A DNA stretch of 64,000 bases from Vermiculatibacterium agrestimuris (GCF_943193085.1 NZ_CALPCU010000003.1:67432-131431); one strand, 5' to 3'. Counted from the stretch's first letter, positions 39,316 to 50,300 are shown. Notes: generated from the sequence alone by a model not told the origin. Numbers and translations: made by a program.

Positions 39316-39334
39316 CAGGATCCACATGAGTTAC

Positions 39335-39380
39335 AAAGAACAGGAGCACAGCTTAGGCTGTGCTCCTGTTCTTTGCTTTT
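39335..39380 (+). terminator. Rho-independent terminator of gene 1
   Basis: A perfect 18-bp stem: aaagaacaggagcacagc (39335-39352), loop ttag (39353-39356), then its exact complement (39357-39374). A T-rich tail (gctttt) follows. It starts 19 bases after the stop codon. The arms are complementary enough to work in both directions, though no gene converges here. Confidence 0.92.
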
Positions 39381-39515
39381 AGGTTGCCATTTTCCCTTGA
39401 GAATCAAGATAAAGGGGATGTTTTCCCTACAATTAAGCGAAAAACCCAAGAGAAAAGGGCGGAATGTGGAAGAAAAAATAATTTTATAGGATTACATAAA
39501 AAATAACCATTTTTA

Positions 39516-39544
39516 TTGACGAGTTCTTCCGTTCGTGGTAATAT
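39516..39544 (+). promoter_or_regulatory. SigA-type promoter for gene 2 (and probably genes 2-4)
   Basis: -35 TTGACG at 39516-39521, a 17-base spacer, and -10 TAATAT at 39539-39544. Each box differs from consensus at one position and the spacer is ideal. The region just upstream is very AT-rich in an otherwise GC-rich window. Transcription should start near 39551, leaving a leader of about 75 bases. Confidence 0.8.
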
Positions 39545-39578
39545 AATCATGTATGATTATGTAGCATGGGTGTAGTGC

Positions 39579-39619
39579 GCCCTTTTATAAAAATTTCCGC
39601 CCAAAGGGCAGAGAGGGGG
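39579..39619 (+). promoter_or_regulatory. Leader inverted repeat and ribosome site of gene 2
   Basis: Arms gccctt[t] (39579-39585) and aaagggc (39603-39609) can pair over 7 bp with a 17-base loop. The right arm ends two bases before the purine-rich ribosome site agaggggg (39612-39619), eight bases from the ATG. The hairpin may tune access to the ribosome site, but it is weak and untested. Confidence 0.5.
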
Positions 39620-39627
39620 ATGCCGGT

Positions 39628-42600
39628 ATGTCATGGAAACGCAGCCGTTTGACCGCGGCAGGCGTGGCAGCCGCATGCGGTTTGATGATGCTGGGCGGCG
39701 TGAGCCTGCTGGCCGATTCACCCAGCCCTACTTTGCACATAGAGGGCATGCGCCTTCAAAACGTCCTCAACAGCGACGGCTCCAGCAGTATTCAGGCGCT
39801 GGTGGACGTCTATGTTTCCGACGTCCCTAAGTTCATGGGCGGCTCCCTTCTGCTGAAGTACAACAGCGATTATTGGCAGCCCTCCCGGGTCAGCAACAAT
39901 GAAACTGACCTGGGCAGCGACATCTCGGCCTTCTTTGCCACCGATCCCGACATTTACGGCGGGAGCGCCGACCCGTTCCTCTTTGAGAACGAAGGCGTGC
40001 GTACCCAGGTGGACACGGTGGGCGGCGCGCTGGCGCTGGGCTTTAACCTGAAGGAGATCGGTGATCTGCCGGACGTGCCCGGTGACAAGGTGAAGACCCA
40101 GACGGTGGATAAGGGAACAGGCGCGAAGACGGTATTCACCTATATTGAGGCAGAGGACAAGGTGCACCTTGGCACGCTGAGCTTCCAGGTGGATCCGGAT
40201 CATCTGGAGGAAATGACCTCCCATATGCCCTTTGAGACCAATCCTATGCTGACAAAAGCCCATCCGGAGGACTGGCAGACAGGGAACGATCTGATGTATC
40301 CGCTGGAGCAGGCGACTCCCGGGATCACGGGCTTCGACCGCACCGGATGGACGATCGGCTTCCTCAATGAGCTGGATCAGACGGATATCAAGGCCGACCT
40401 CTATGATAATTCCAACGATGCGAATATCCCCAAAAGTAACCTTCACATCAAATATGAGATATCTGATGTGATCATTCGGGCAGAGGCGGCGGAGAAAGAG
40501 GTCACGATCAACGCCTATCAGGCCTATACGGACGCCACTCCTGCGGATCTGGCGGCGACCCTCCAGCGGTACAGCTCCACTGTCCGGCTGACCTATCCCG
40601 ACGGCGATCAGCGGGACGAGGCCATGTTCTGGGGCAAGGAAGAGATGACGGTTGTAGACAACAATACCGGTGACAGCTATGTGTTCCGGTATGACGGCTC
40701 CGGTGGCTACACCTTCCAGAAACTGGACGCCGCTGGGAACCCGATTCCCGGCGACGCCTCCGGAGACTATGACCCGACACATGGCGACTACACGATCAAA
40801 CAGCCCTACATATACGAGGAAGAGGGCGAGACCAAGCAATATCCCACGCCTATCACCGTCCACTTGACGGTAATGCCTGTAAAGGTGATAGGCATTACAG
40901 CGAACGATCTGCAAATGAGTTATAAGATCAACGACCCCGATCTCCCGGACGAGACCGGTAAGCTTGCTTTGCCTGAGGAGGGGCGTTTGGTTTTTGACAC
41001 CGTGCTCAGCGGCACTATCCCCACGGTTCCGTTGACTACATGGACAAACGGAACGGCACCGGTGACTGTGTTAACGCCCACCACAAATATGGGTGATTTG
41101 GTAGGCGAAGACAATGCCCCCCTGCCAAATCCGGTGAATTGGCCCACGACGGCGGCTGAGATCGCCAGCAACACCGGCGTGGGTACCTATAACTTCAACT
41201 GTGCCGATCCCACCCAGCAGTATATCCAGGCGATCCATCCCTGGGCTACAGTGACGGACAACTTTGATGTAGACGCGCAACGGGTCATCAAGGCCGACAA
41301 TGTGGTGGAGCGCAGGTATGTTGCTACGGCGACGGTAAATGACCTGTACGGGATCCAGACCATCACGGTGAACGCGGTGGATCCCAATGACGGCGTCACT
41401 GTGATCCAGATGGGCACCAGTACATTTGATATTTACCGGCCCGACGGTGTTCGGGTCGATCCCAGCTGGTTCAGCAGCAACACGGTTCAAATGAACAACA
41501 ATGGCGGCGCCCATACAACGCAGGCAAATGGCTTGGCTTACAATATTTTCACCCATCCCGGCGACAGCGCCCTTGGACACAACGGCGATGAGCGCGAGAT
41601 CACACGCCGCCACATCAACCTGGGCGGCTACTTCACGGTGGTGGTGCATGAGAGCCTCTATGGCACCAGCGACCCCATCCGTGTCTATCAGCCTCGCCGC
41701 CAGAACGCTTACCTTTACAACTATAATGTTGGGCCCGGCGACACGCTGTCCCCGACCGATTGGCCGGAGTTTGACTTTACCGGCCACAAGGCGGGGCTGT
41801 ACCCCTTCTACCGTTACAGCAAGCTGCCCAATACGGTGGTGCTGCCGCTGGACTGTGGTTACATTGTACATACCCGTTATGACGGAGTTACCGGCGCGGA
41901 GCCTGGCGAGGTGCGCAGCTTCTCTGTGAACAACTGGTTACAGACGTCGCCTGCACCTGCCGCCACGTCGCCTTACTGGGCGGCGGGGGATGTAGTCACC
42001 TATGGCCCCGATCTATTCTCGAACCACAGCTACGGCAGTGGCTTCGGCTTGGTGGAAAACCCGTTTAACCGTGTGGCCCAGGTGAAGGTGGAGGTGCAGA
42101 ATGAGGTTACTCCGCCGGAAGAGAGCCTGCGCCTGACCTATGAAGGCGCTCCGGCTCCCTCCAATATTCTGAACCTGCCCGACGGCCAGGTGGGGACAGT
42201 GGCGTTTGATACGGTGCGGGAAGGCTACGCCTATAAACAGGAATTTGAGCTGACCCTGACCAATGACGGTACCACGGATATCCATGGTATCTATATTGAC
42301 GCGCTCTTGGGGCCCACCCAGAATCCGGTTCCCGATGGCGAACAGCATTTTGAGATCATCAAGCCTCCGGCCACAGATCTGGCACCTGGGGCCTCGACTA
42401 CATTTATCATCACCTATGTTCTGGGCCTGGAGAAGGGACAGTACATTGACAACATCTATGTGGGCACCGCTAACAGCGGGACGCAGCCTGCCAAGACATT
42501 TATTGCCCGCTTTAAAGTGACAGACGGGCAACTCTATAAGCTCACCGTTCAGCCCCGCCCGGAGGATGGCGCAATGGGTACCGGCGGTGCGGTGACCGGC

Positions 42601-44304
42601 GTAGACAGCGGCGTCTACGACAATACTCCGGTGGGCAGCAATTTGGAGGCTAACGATCCCGTTTGGATCTCTGTAAAGCCTTTGGATGAGTACGACATCA
42701 AGAAAAATGTCAACGGGGACTATGAAGTCTATTATTACGACGAGAGCAATACCAAGATCTATTTGACCCAGTATGTGCCCATGGGCACCAGCGACAAACC
42801 GGCGGATGGCGAGTATCTTTTCTATCTGCCGGGAGGGATGCCGCCTCGGGATACCGTTGTCTATGTGGACTTCTATGAGCCCATTCCCTCGAAGTTGCGG
42901 CTTTCCGACCTGCACGCCTATGCCAGCGAGCAGGAGAGCGACTGTATTACCGATCCCAAGGAACAGACCATGTACGACATGACGGATCCCACCTATGGGA
43001 CGACCGGCTTTGACCCGGATCATACCGATTACCTGGTGGTGGTGCCGGCGGAGGCGGATTGGTCAGGTCTGAAGCTGACACTCTATGATATTGTTGTGCC
43101 CTATGAGATCATCAATCCGCCCGAGGGGCCTTTGGCGAATGCGATCATTACGCCCGACGTCCATATTGAGCTGGATGACCTGGGCAGCACCGCGCCTTTG
43201 GATGTGAGAGGATCTGTGGGCAGCACCTTGGCTGCGACGCCGGTACAGCCCACGACTCATGAGATGACCTTCCGGTCTCCCGACCCCGGAAAGGCAAAGA
43301 CCGCCACCATTACCATCAGCTATTATGACGCGGCGAACAATACCCGCTATGAGCGCGTAGATAAATATAAGGTGAAGTTTATCCGCAAGACGGATATCCC
43401 CATTCACACCTTTGCCTACGGCAATACGCCCTACGGTATGATCATGAATGCGGACAACATTGCGCCCGGTGATAAGACTGCAGCCAAGGAATCCTTTGAC
43501 AAGGAAAACCGCTTTACAGAAACGGCCTATACGCCCACAAAAGCGGCGACACTGACGGACTATATCTATTGGCCCGAGGCGTGGCAGGCCGAGTACTCCG
43601 ATTGGCCCGCCAACTGGGGCGAACGGAATCTGGACCGCAACGACTATGCCCTGGTGGCCTATGTGGGAGAAATATTCCAGGATCCCGGCATCAGGGAGCT
43701 GCTGGACAGCACCGGCACACCGGTGAAGGATCAGACTTTGACGCGGACTGTGGAGGTAGCGCTGTTGGATCCCAACGGAACAACAAACAGCTATCCCGTG
43801 GGGACAACAGCCGGCCGGTTCAATGGAACGGAGACGGCGACCATCGATCTGGGCCCGCTTACGGTGAACAGCAACGGCGAGGCCGGTTTGACGGGCGTTA
43901 CTGCCCTGGTAAATTGGGAGACGAATGCCGAACAGCTCATTCGTCCGGGTATTTATGCCCTGACCTATACCTTTACCGATTTTGACGGTACGACCCGCAG
44001 CTTTAGCCGTCCTCTGGTGATTTTGAAGCACCTGGGCGACGTGGACGCCAGCGGCGGCGCGGCCGACTCTGAGGCGGCTCCGGATCCGAAGGATTCGGAG
44101 GATATCCGTATGCGTATCATCGAACCTCATCGTCTGGGCGACAATGAGGAAGTGGTCAACTATCCTGATTATGACAAGGAAGTCTACCGGTATCGTATTT
44201 GTGACGCGAACGACGACCGGAATATCAACGATATCGACGCCAACAGAATCCAAAATGAAGCGACCCTGACAGACTTTTACCGGCCGGTGGACTACATCGG
44301 CTAA
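39628..44304 (+). CDS. Exported protein with N-terminal cohesin-like and C-terminal dockerin-like modules
   Basis: 1558 residues. ATG 39628 is chosen for the ribosome site eight bases upstream and for the signal peptide that begins at once: SWKRSR, then a hydrophobic core (AAACGLMMLGGVSLLA), with cleavage probably near residue 29. Next comes a cohesin-like module (from 39730, with SLLLKYNSD), Ig-like domains, a segment like NPCBM/ASPM-type Ig folds (FELTLTNDGTTDI, about 42240), an InlB-B-like repeat (YKLTVQPRPEDG, about 42537), a cadherin-like module, a block shared with gene 3 (43420-44025) and a C-terminal dockerin-like module. There is no SLH repeat, LPXTG motif or membrane anchor, so the protein probably attaches by docking. 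It is the first gene behind the 39516 promoter. Role inferred: linker or adaptor subunit of a surface assembly. No enzyme motif is visible. Confidence 0.95.
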   Translation: MSWKRSRLTAAGVAAACGLMMLGGVSLLADSPSPTLHIEGMRLQNVLNSDGSSSIQALVDVYVSDVPKFMGGSLLLKYNSDYWQPSRVSNNETDLGSDISAFFATDPDIYGGSADPFLFENEGVRTQVDTVGGALALGFNLKEIGDLPDVPGDKVKTQTVDKGTGAKTVFTYIEAEDKVHLGTLSFQVDPDHLEEMTSHMPFETNPMLTKAHPEDWQTGNDLMYPLEQATPGITGFDRTGWTIGFLNELDQTDIKADLYDNSNDANIPKSNLHIKYEISDVIIRAEAAEKEVTINAYQAYTDATPADLAATLQRYSSTVRLTYPDGDQRDEAMFWGKEEMTVVDNNTGDSYVFRYDGSGGYTFQKLDAAGNPIPGDASGDYDPTHGDYTIKQPYIYEEEGETKQYPTPITVHLTVMPVKVIGITANDLQMSYKINDPDLPDETGKLALPEEGRLVFDTVLSGTIPTVPLTTWTNGTAPVTVLTPTTNMGDLVGEDNAPLPNPVNWPTTAAEIASNTGVGTYNFNCADPTQQYIQAIHPWATVTDNFDVDAQRVIKADNVVERRYVATATVNDLYGIQTITVNAVDPNDGVTVIQMGTSTFDIYRPDGVRVDPSWFSSNTVQMNNNGGAHTTQANGLAYNIFTHPGDSALGHNGDEREITRRHINLGGYFTVVVHESLYGTSDPIRVYQPRRQNAYLYNYNVGPGDTLSPTDWPEFDFTGHKAGLYPFYRYSKLPNTVVLPLDCGYIVHTRYDGVTGAEPGEVRSFSVNNWLQTSPAPAATSPYWAAGDVVTYGPDLFSNHSYGSGFGLVENPFNRVAQVKVEVQNEVTPPEESLRLTYEGAPAPSNILNLPDGQVGTVAFDTVREGYAYKQEFELTLTNDGTTDIHGIYIDALLGPTQNPVPDGEQHFEIIKPPATDLAPGASTTFIITYVLGLEKGQYIDNIYVGTANSGTQPAKTFIARFKVTDGQLYKLTVQPRPEDGAMGTGGAVTGVDSGVYDNTPVGSNLEANDPVWISVKPLDEYDIKKNVNGDYEVYYYDESNTKIYLTQYVPMGTSDKPADGEYLFYLPGGMPPRDTVVYVDFYEPIPSKLRLSDLHAYASEQESDCITDPKEQTMYDMTDPTYGTTGFDPDHTDYLVVVPAEADWSGLKLTLYDIVVPYEIINPPEGPLANAIITPDVHIELDDLGSTAPLDVRGSVGSTLAATPVQPTTHEMTFRSPDPGKAKTATITISYYDAANNTRYERVDKYKVKFIRKTDIPIHTFAYGNTPYGMIMNADNIAPGDKTAAKESFDKENRFTETAYTPTKAATLTDYIYWPEAWQAEYSDWPANWGERNLDRNDYALVAYVGEIFQDPGIRELLDSTGTPVKDQTLTRTVEVALLDPNGTTNSYPVGTTAGRFNGTETATIDLGPLTVNSNGEAGLTGVTALVNWETNAEQLIRPGIYALTYTFTDFDGTTRSFSRPLVILKHLGDVDASGGAADSEAAPDPKDSEDIRMRIIEPHRLGDNEEVVNYPDYDKEVYRYRICDANDDRNINDIDANRIQNEATLTDFYRPVDYIG
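39730..40230 (+). other. Cohesin-like module of gene 2
   Basis: The module directly follows the signal peptide. It opens TLHIEGM, has an IQALVDVYVSDVPKFMGGSL strand pair and the diagnostic LLLKYNSDYWQP, and closes LGTLSFQVDP. Cohesins show this V-x-V-x-V... hydrophobic-x-YN-x-x-x-L pattern. The likeness is modest and was seen by eye. Confidence 0.6.
43420..44025 (+). other. Pre-dockerin module shared with gene 3
   Basis: It starts GNTPYGM (43420-43440) and continues with K/R-x-x-A-x-x-x-FD, LVAYVGEIFQDPG and PGIYALTYTFTD. It ends SRPLVILKHLGDVD at the dockerin-like loop. The same words occur in the same order in gene 3 at 46243-46840, so the two are paralogous. Confidence 0.85.
44033..44280 (+). 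other. C-terminal dockerin-like module of gene 2 (loop 1 disrupted)
   Basis: The first half (GDVDASGG...) is expanded by an Ala/Asp/Pro-rich stretch, so the calcium spacing is lost. The second half, CDANDDRNINDIDANRI, keeps a good Asp/Asn loop. The YRYRICD lead-in matches FKYRVCD in gene 3. The gene ends about 20 residues later. Confidence 0.7.
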
Positions 44305-44370
44305 AGTCTGTTTGGGTCGCGTACCCACATTTATACTACTATAATATATAAGGAAGGAGGCGAGAGAGCT
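44305..44370 (+). promoter_or_regulatory. Gene 2/3 spacer with strong ribosome site
   Basis: 66 bases. AAGGAGG at 44354-44360 lies ten bases before ATG 44371 and is a full anti-16S match. A TATAAT box (44340-44345) has no fitting -35, and there is no terminator, so read-through from gene 2 is expected. Confidence 0.75.
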
Positions 44371-47300
44371 ATGAAGAACAACGGCTGGAAGCGTGCCGGC
44401 TGTGTGCTGCTGGCGGCCCAGATGACCGTAAGCGTACTGCCCATGAGCAGTATGGCGGCGTATGTAGACGGCCAGGGCAGAAGCGGCGCCATTTTAGCGG
44501 CAGAATATCCAGAGACTCAGAGACGGCTGGCGGCTCGGGCCTCCTTCCTGCTGGAGAAAGACCGTATGCCAGTGATGACCAAGCACCGGGCAAACGTCAA
44601 CTCCAGAAGCGAGACGGCTCTCGTCGCCTCCACAGAAACGGAAACGTCTGCGGCGGTGGAGACAGAAGTCGCCAGGCCGGAAGATGCGATAGTGGAAGAC
44701 ACACAGACAGAAGCGGTAATTCCCGACGCGGCGGAGTCTGTGACGCCCGGTGAAAAGGAGACGACAGACACAGCCGCTGATCCGGCACCGGTGGAGACAC
44801 CGGCCACCGGTGAGGGAGAGCCTGCGGTTTCTGCTCCCGATGAAGGGGAGACAACAGACTCCGTCACCGATCCGGAGCCCGAGGGATCCGTTCCCGGCGA
44901 AGAGGGAACGACGGACTCCACGCCCGGCGAGGGGGAGACGACAGACACAGTTGTCGACCCGGAGCCCGGTGAGACGCCTGCCCCCGGCGGAGAAGAGCCT
45001 GTGATCCCCCCTGAGGAGGAGACGCCGGTTCCGCCCCCTGCTGTGAAGCCGGAGCAGACCGAGACCAAGGTCATGGCAAGCGCCCGGGAACAGGGTGAGC
45101 CCATGCCGCTGGCGGATATGGAATTTCTATATGTGAGCGTATATGCGTATAGTTACTGGGCCAGCCGAAGCGGCAGTGTGCATTACAAAGAAGGCGGCGG
45201 CACAGAGAGCCGTTTTGCCCCCTATGCGGCGGAGATCCATAATGACACCGCGATAGGGACAGGAGAGCTTATAGACAATAGCGGTATGAGCAATCCGAAC
45301 TATAGCGCAATGTATTTTTACGGAAGTCCGATCGTAAATCCGGAATTGACCGACTTGGCCGGTTTGCAGTTGGATCGTATTCCGGATATGCGCTTTGAGG
45401 GCTGGCTCTTTGCACAGGAGCAACCCGAGAATCCGAATTGGTACAGCAGCCAGGATGAGCTGGCGTGGTACAGCAGGTATCGGGCGGGGGAGAGTGAAGA
45501 GCCCTACGAGCCTACCTATGAGGCCATCAAGGCCCACGCAAACCCGTACTTGTCAAATGACGGCGCTGGCTTTTATGTAACAAACGTGATTTCCAAATGG
45601 GTGCCCAGTGACCGGGCCGAGCTGACAAAGCTGACGCTTTACGGCTTGTCTGAAGATAAGGATACCGGCGCCGATCAGAAGGAGACCCTGGAGCAGTATG
45701 GCGAACGGGTGGACGAAGGAACCGGAGAGAAGCAGGAAGGGACAGTGGACAAGGAGTACACCATTCAGGTGTCCGCGCTCACAGACCGGCTGACTCTGGA
45801 CTTTACCACCTACGAGCCCGGAACGATGATCAAGATCACGGCGGATACTTTGGAAGAACCGATCCTTTACCGCTATGACCGTGAGGATTATATCTGGGAT
45901 GGAGGAGCCGTAACTGCAGAGGAATACAGTAAGCGAAATGCGGATACAGCCTCCAAGCTGGAAAGAGAGCAGCCGGGTAAACGGCCGTCAGGCGGAATAG
46001 GTGCTGTGGAAAGTGAACCCACCAACAGTTACGACAATCCTGCCCGGGCGAACTGGAGCCTACCCAATGACTACGCGATACCGCTGAACTTTACCACACC
46101 GGATCAGCTCTACACCACCATCACCATCACTGTGGTCGCCCCTGACGGCACCATCGCAGAGGATGGGACGACCAGCGGGACGACAGAGACCTACACCTTA
46201 AAGGTGCGTCGAATGGCCGATCCGGAGATGACGCTGAATCCCGGCAACACGCCTTACGGTATGCTGGAAAGCGACATCAGTGATCCGACAGACAGACAGA
46301 AAGCCCGCGAGGATTTTGACAACAGCCGCACCCTTCCACAGCATGCCCTGGGTGGCCACAACAGCGGTGGCGTTTACACAGGTCAATACAGTGAAGCGGC
46401 ATGGAAGGATACGGACTGCGATAAGAATGTGGAAGCGCTTGTAGTCTATCAGGATACGACCTTTACCGATCCCGGCTTTACGCTCATCGACAGCCAGGGG
46501 GAAACCGCGGACAATACCAAGACGCAGCGCTCCATTAAGCTTCGTAGGGTGTCGACGTTGACCACACAGAGTATCAAGGATGGCTTTGGCGACGAGGTCT
46601 ACTATAATGGTGGAACCTCCGCCGAGGATGGGAAAGAGTTTGTAGTCGATCCTGCCGGAAAGGATGTGATCGACTTGCGGGGGATGAACGTTGTCCCCGG
46701 CATCTACTCCATCGAGTACAGCTATACCGATCCGGTCAGCGGCGTGACCTATGACAGCATGAACAAAAGTGTCTACATGGACGAGACAAAGGCGGATCAT
46801 TTTTCCCGTCCCCTCATCGTCCTTCCCCAGCCGGGCGACATCGATATGGATGGCATGGTTACACTTGCCGACGCCGTCGCTTTGGAAAAATTCATTTCCG
46901 AAGGAAATGTCCTTCTCGATGACGACAACAATGATCAAGTGCAGCGCCTGTTCAAATATCGGGTGTGCGATGTAGACGGAAATGGCCAAGTTGACGGAAA
47001 TGATGTAGTCACTTTGAAAAATGGATATGTCTCTCACACTGTGGAAAATATTTCCACTGACTACTTCTATCTCAATTCTGGCGACAATGGCAAACCGGGC
47101 AGAACGCCGCTCGTGGTTGAGTCTACATCCGCTGACAGAGCTGTCATTTCCATAGAGTATTTGGGGAACAACCTAGACGGTGTGCCTACAGAGGCAACCA
47201 CCTCGGATCCCGTAGAGATCGGGAACACCTTCTGGGTCGGCGTAAAGCTGGAAAACGCCGGAGCTCTGCCCGCGGCCGGTACTGGGGTGGAAGCCTTTGA

Positions 47301-50300
47301 GTTTACTCTTGTCTACAACTCAAATGCCTTGCGTCCCGGCCTTTTGAAGGGCGACACCGATTGGGCCAAAACCATTGAAACAGCCAATCTGTCTACGGGC
47401 TGCGCAACGCCGTGGCAGAGCGCCTACACCTTGGTGGGCAACAGTGGCACCGCACTTCCCAACGGACTTAGCACGGTTTACGTTACCTATCCTGAGCTGG
47501 CACAGCCCACATTGTCCGGCGGCGAGACCTCCCTGGCGACCTATACCTTCGCGCTTCAGCGCAAGCCGGACGCCCCGGCCCAGAGCTTGAAGGACGGCTA
47601 TCTGCTCCTGATTCCTTTCTATATGAACAACCATCCCATCGGCAAGGAGAACGAAGACGTGGCCCTGGTGGAGCCCGCTATGGGCGGTCGGGAATTCTCC
47701 GTGACCTATGTAGACGGTAAGGTCAGCGCCTGGAGCAATCAGGATACGATCCCCGGCGGCCACACGGTGAATCTTCGGGACAGCCTTGCCTACACGGGCA
47801 GTGACGAGATCCCCGTGGGCAAGGATACGACAGAGTTTATCCCCCTTTATGACGCAGACGGCGAAAACGCTGTCTACGGCGAGACCTTCTCCACGCAGCA
47901 CAGTGACCTGTGGAATACCGGTTATGGACTTCGGGGTGGCGAGCTGCCGCCGGGCATGAGCTACAACAATGCCGACGGCACGATCTCCACCACCAACGCC
48001 CAGCTCGGCGCTACAAAGGCCGGCACCTATCGTTTTTATATCGGCACCGCATCCAGCGCCAAGCTCTACCAGATCACTGTCGACAAGGCTCCCCTGACAT
48101 TGACTGTAGCCGGCAACAGCGGCAAGTATTATGGCGAGCCCAATCCCAGGGGCGATCTGGTGGAATTCTACTACGACAATAGTCAGCTGAAGAAGCAGGA
48201 GCGGGATCGCCTCTCTGCCGCCGGGCTGGCTTCGAATGAAAACAGAGGCAGTAACCTGCTGACTGTTTTGGGCGGTGACAGTGGCTACGTCCGTCCCACC
48301 ATCACCATGATAGACGACAAGGGTGCCCTGCTCCTGCCGGCGACACCCGCGGGCAGCTACAACGTTCGTCTTGAAAAGGGCGAGGCTACGAACTATGTCT
48401 TCCACTATGCGGACAAGGATGGCCAAGAGGCCGATGTGGCGACAAACACCTTCCAGGTCGCACCCCGTCCCATCCTCATCAGTGAGATCCCCGACTCCGG
48501 TGTGACGATCCCCAACAACACCCCCGCGTCGGGACGAGGCTTCGAAGCGACCGCCAAGGTGGGGGACTTTGTAGCCAAACTTCCAACGGATACCAGCGGC
48601 AGCTACACGTTGACCGGTGTCGCCATCCTGTCCGGTGATGAGCTGGAGATTCAGTACACCGGCCTGTTCCTTCCCAACGCGAATGACACCTCGACGGAGT
48701 TTGTGCTGAACGAGAAAAGGGAAGAGCGGGAAGTGCAGATCACCAAGGCGGAGCTTTCGGGTGAGAGTGTGGCGAACTACAGCCTGCGTGGAGACTCTGC
48801 TATTTTGCAGGCCGGCGCGAAGACGAAGGGCTATGTAGCCCGAATGATCGTTGAGAAGCTGACTGTAGAAAATCTGGGCGCGCTGATCGAGAGTGACTAC
48901 ACCTATGGCGATACTTTCTCGCTGAGCAGCCTGGGACGGATCACACTGGACTGGGACAACGGTACGCACACCGGCCCCTTTAATTATGCCGATCCGGCGG
49001 CGAACCCCAACGCAAATAACCACGGAGTGATGTTGCGTTGGGTGGATGCCGATGGCGCGGATCCCGAGAAGGGGACACCGGCAGTCAACAATGAGCAGTT
49101 TGACGTGAAGCGCCACAATGGAAAGTATCTTTGTATCTATGTGAGCAACGGCGAGGACGCGGCTCCCGCCTGTGTCTACGTTGGCCCCTTCAAAGTGAAC
49201 AAGAAGGAATTGACCCTCACTGTCTACAGTGAGGAACGCTACTATGGCGAGGCAGAGAAGACCTACCGCGTCACCTATGACAGCAGCGCCCTGGTGGGAG
49301 AGGACAGGAAGATCATCACCGAGGGCGGCGGCAACCAGGTTTCGGATCTGGAAGCTCTGCCCGGCTTCAGCGGCACGATGAAGGTGAAGCGCCGGGAGAA
49401 GGCATCCGTAGACAGCACGTTGGTGACGGATAAGACAAACGCCGGCTCCTATTATGTAGTCATCTCCGGCGCGCAGGCGGACAACTATACCATCCAATAT
49501 AATCAGCAGCGCTCCGCACAGAGTGCGGCCGTCGTCTCCAGCGAGTTTGGCTGCGCCCCCCTGACCATCCACAGGCGTCCCATCCTGGTCACGGAGCTCA
49601 CCGGTATCCTGTGTGATATCTATGACGACGACGATGACGCGATCCAGACAGGCGAGCTGTCCTATCCCGCGGCACAGGCGCAGACCTCTGGCGTGTCCAT
49701 TCAGCGGCCCACACAGGGGGCTTACTATATTCCTTATGGAGGAAGCGGCGCTCAGCAGCTGACCATCAATGAGGGCGACCTGGCGGTAACGGACGCCGTT
49801 TTGAGCGGGGACGTTCTTGCCTTCACCTACCGGGCCGACTATGAGAAGGATCGGGAGAGCAAGCCCTATTTTGACGTGACCACCGGCGATTGGGTCGGGG
49901 ACGGAGAGAAGACCTATGAGGTGACGGTTTCCAGCTTGCTACTCAAGGGCAACGCCAATGACGCGGGCCGCAATTACCAGTTGGTATATTCCACTGCGGA
50001 GCAGGCGATGAACGGCCTTCCTGCCAACAACAAAGGGCAGGGCAATGTGGTCATCCGCAGGATCACTGAGCTGCGAGTGGGAACTGCACCCACCTTCGGC
50101 ATCTATGAATATGGCCAAAAGCTCCAGGCCGAGAATATGACCGTATACGCGATCTTTAATAACAATACCAATGCGCCCCAACAGATCTCCTACTACGATT
50201 TTGAGGATTACGGTCTGCATTTGGAGTGGACGGATAAAGAGACGAACGATGTAGCCAGTGGCAAGGGCGATCCGGCGGTGCATGGTCAGGTGTTGACAGT

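Larger units (their letters stand above)
39316..39627 (+). other. Intergenic region between genes 1 and 2 (312 bp)
   Basis: The only gap over 300 bases. It holds the gene 1 terminator, then an AT-rich stretch (39470-39515, A- and T-tracts that could act as an UP element), a SigA-type promoter, a leader with a small inverted repeat and the gene 2 ribosome site. A short inverted repeat (cttga-gaa-tcaag, 39396-39408) is also present, function unknown. I see no small gene in it. Confidence 0.85.

Noticed and set aside
36598..39327. 909-codon minus-strand frame over the end of gene 1
   Set aside because: Same register effect; the VVRIRTVVRIG-type repeats are the complement of the Asp/Ser repeats, not an independent protein.
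44340..44345. TATAAT box before gene 3 as a promoter
   Set aside because: No -35 lies at a suitable distance (the nearest TTG-type hexamer is 22 bases away), so it is not a convincing SigA promoter.
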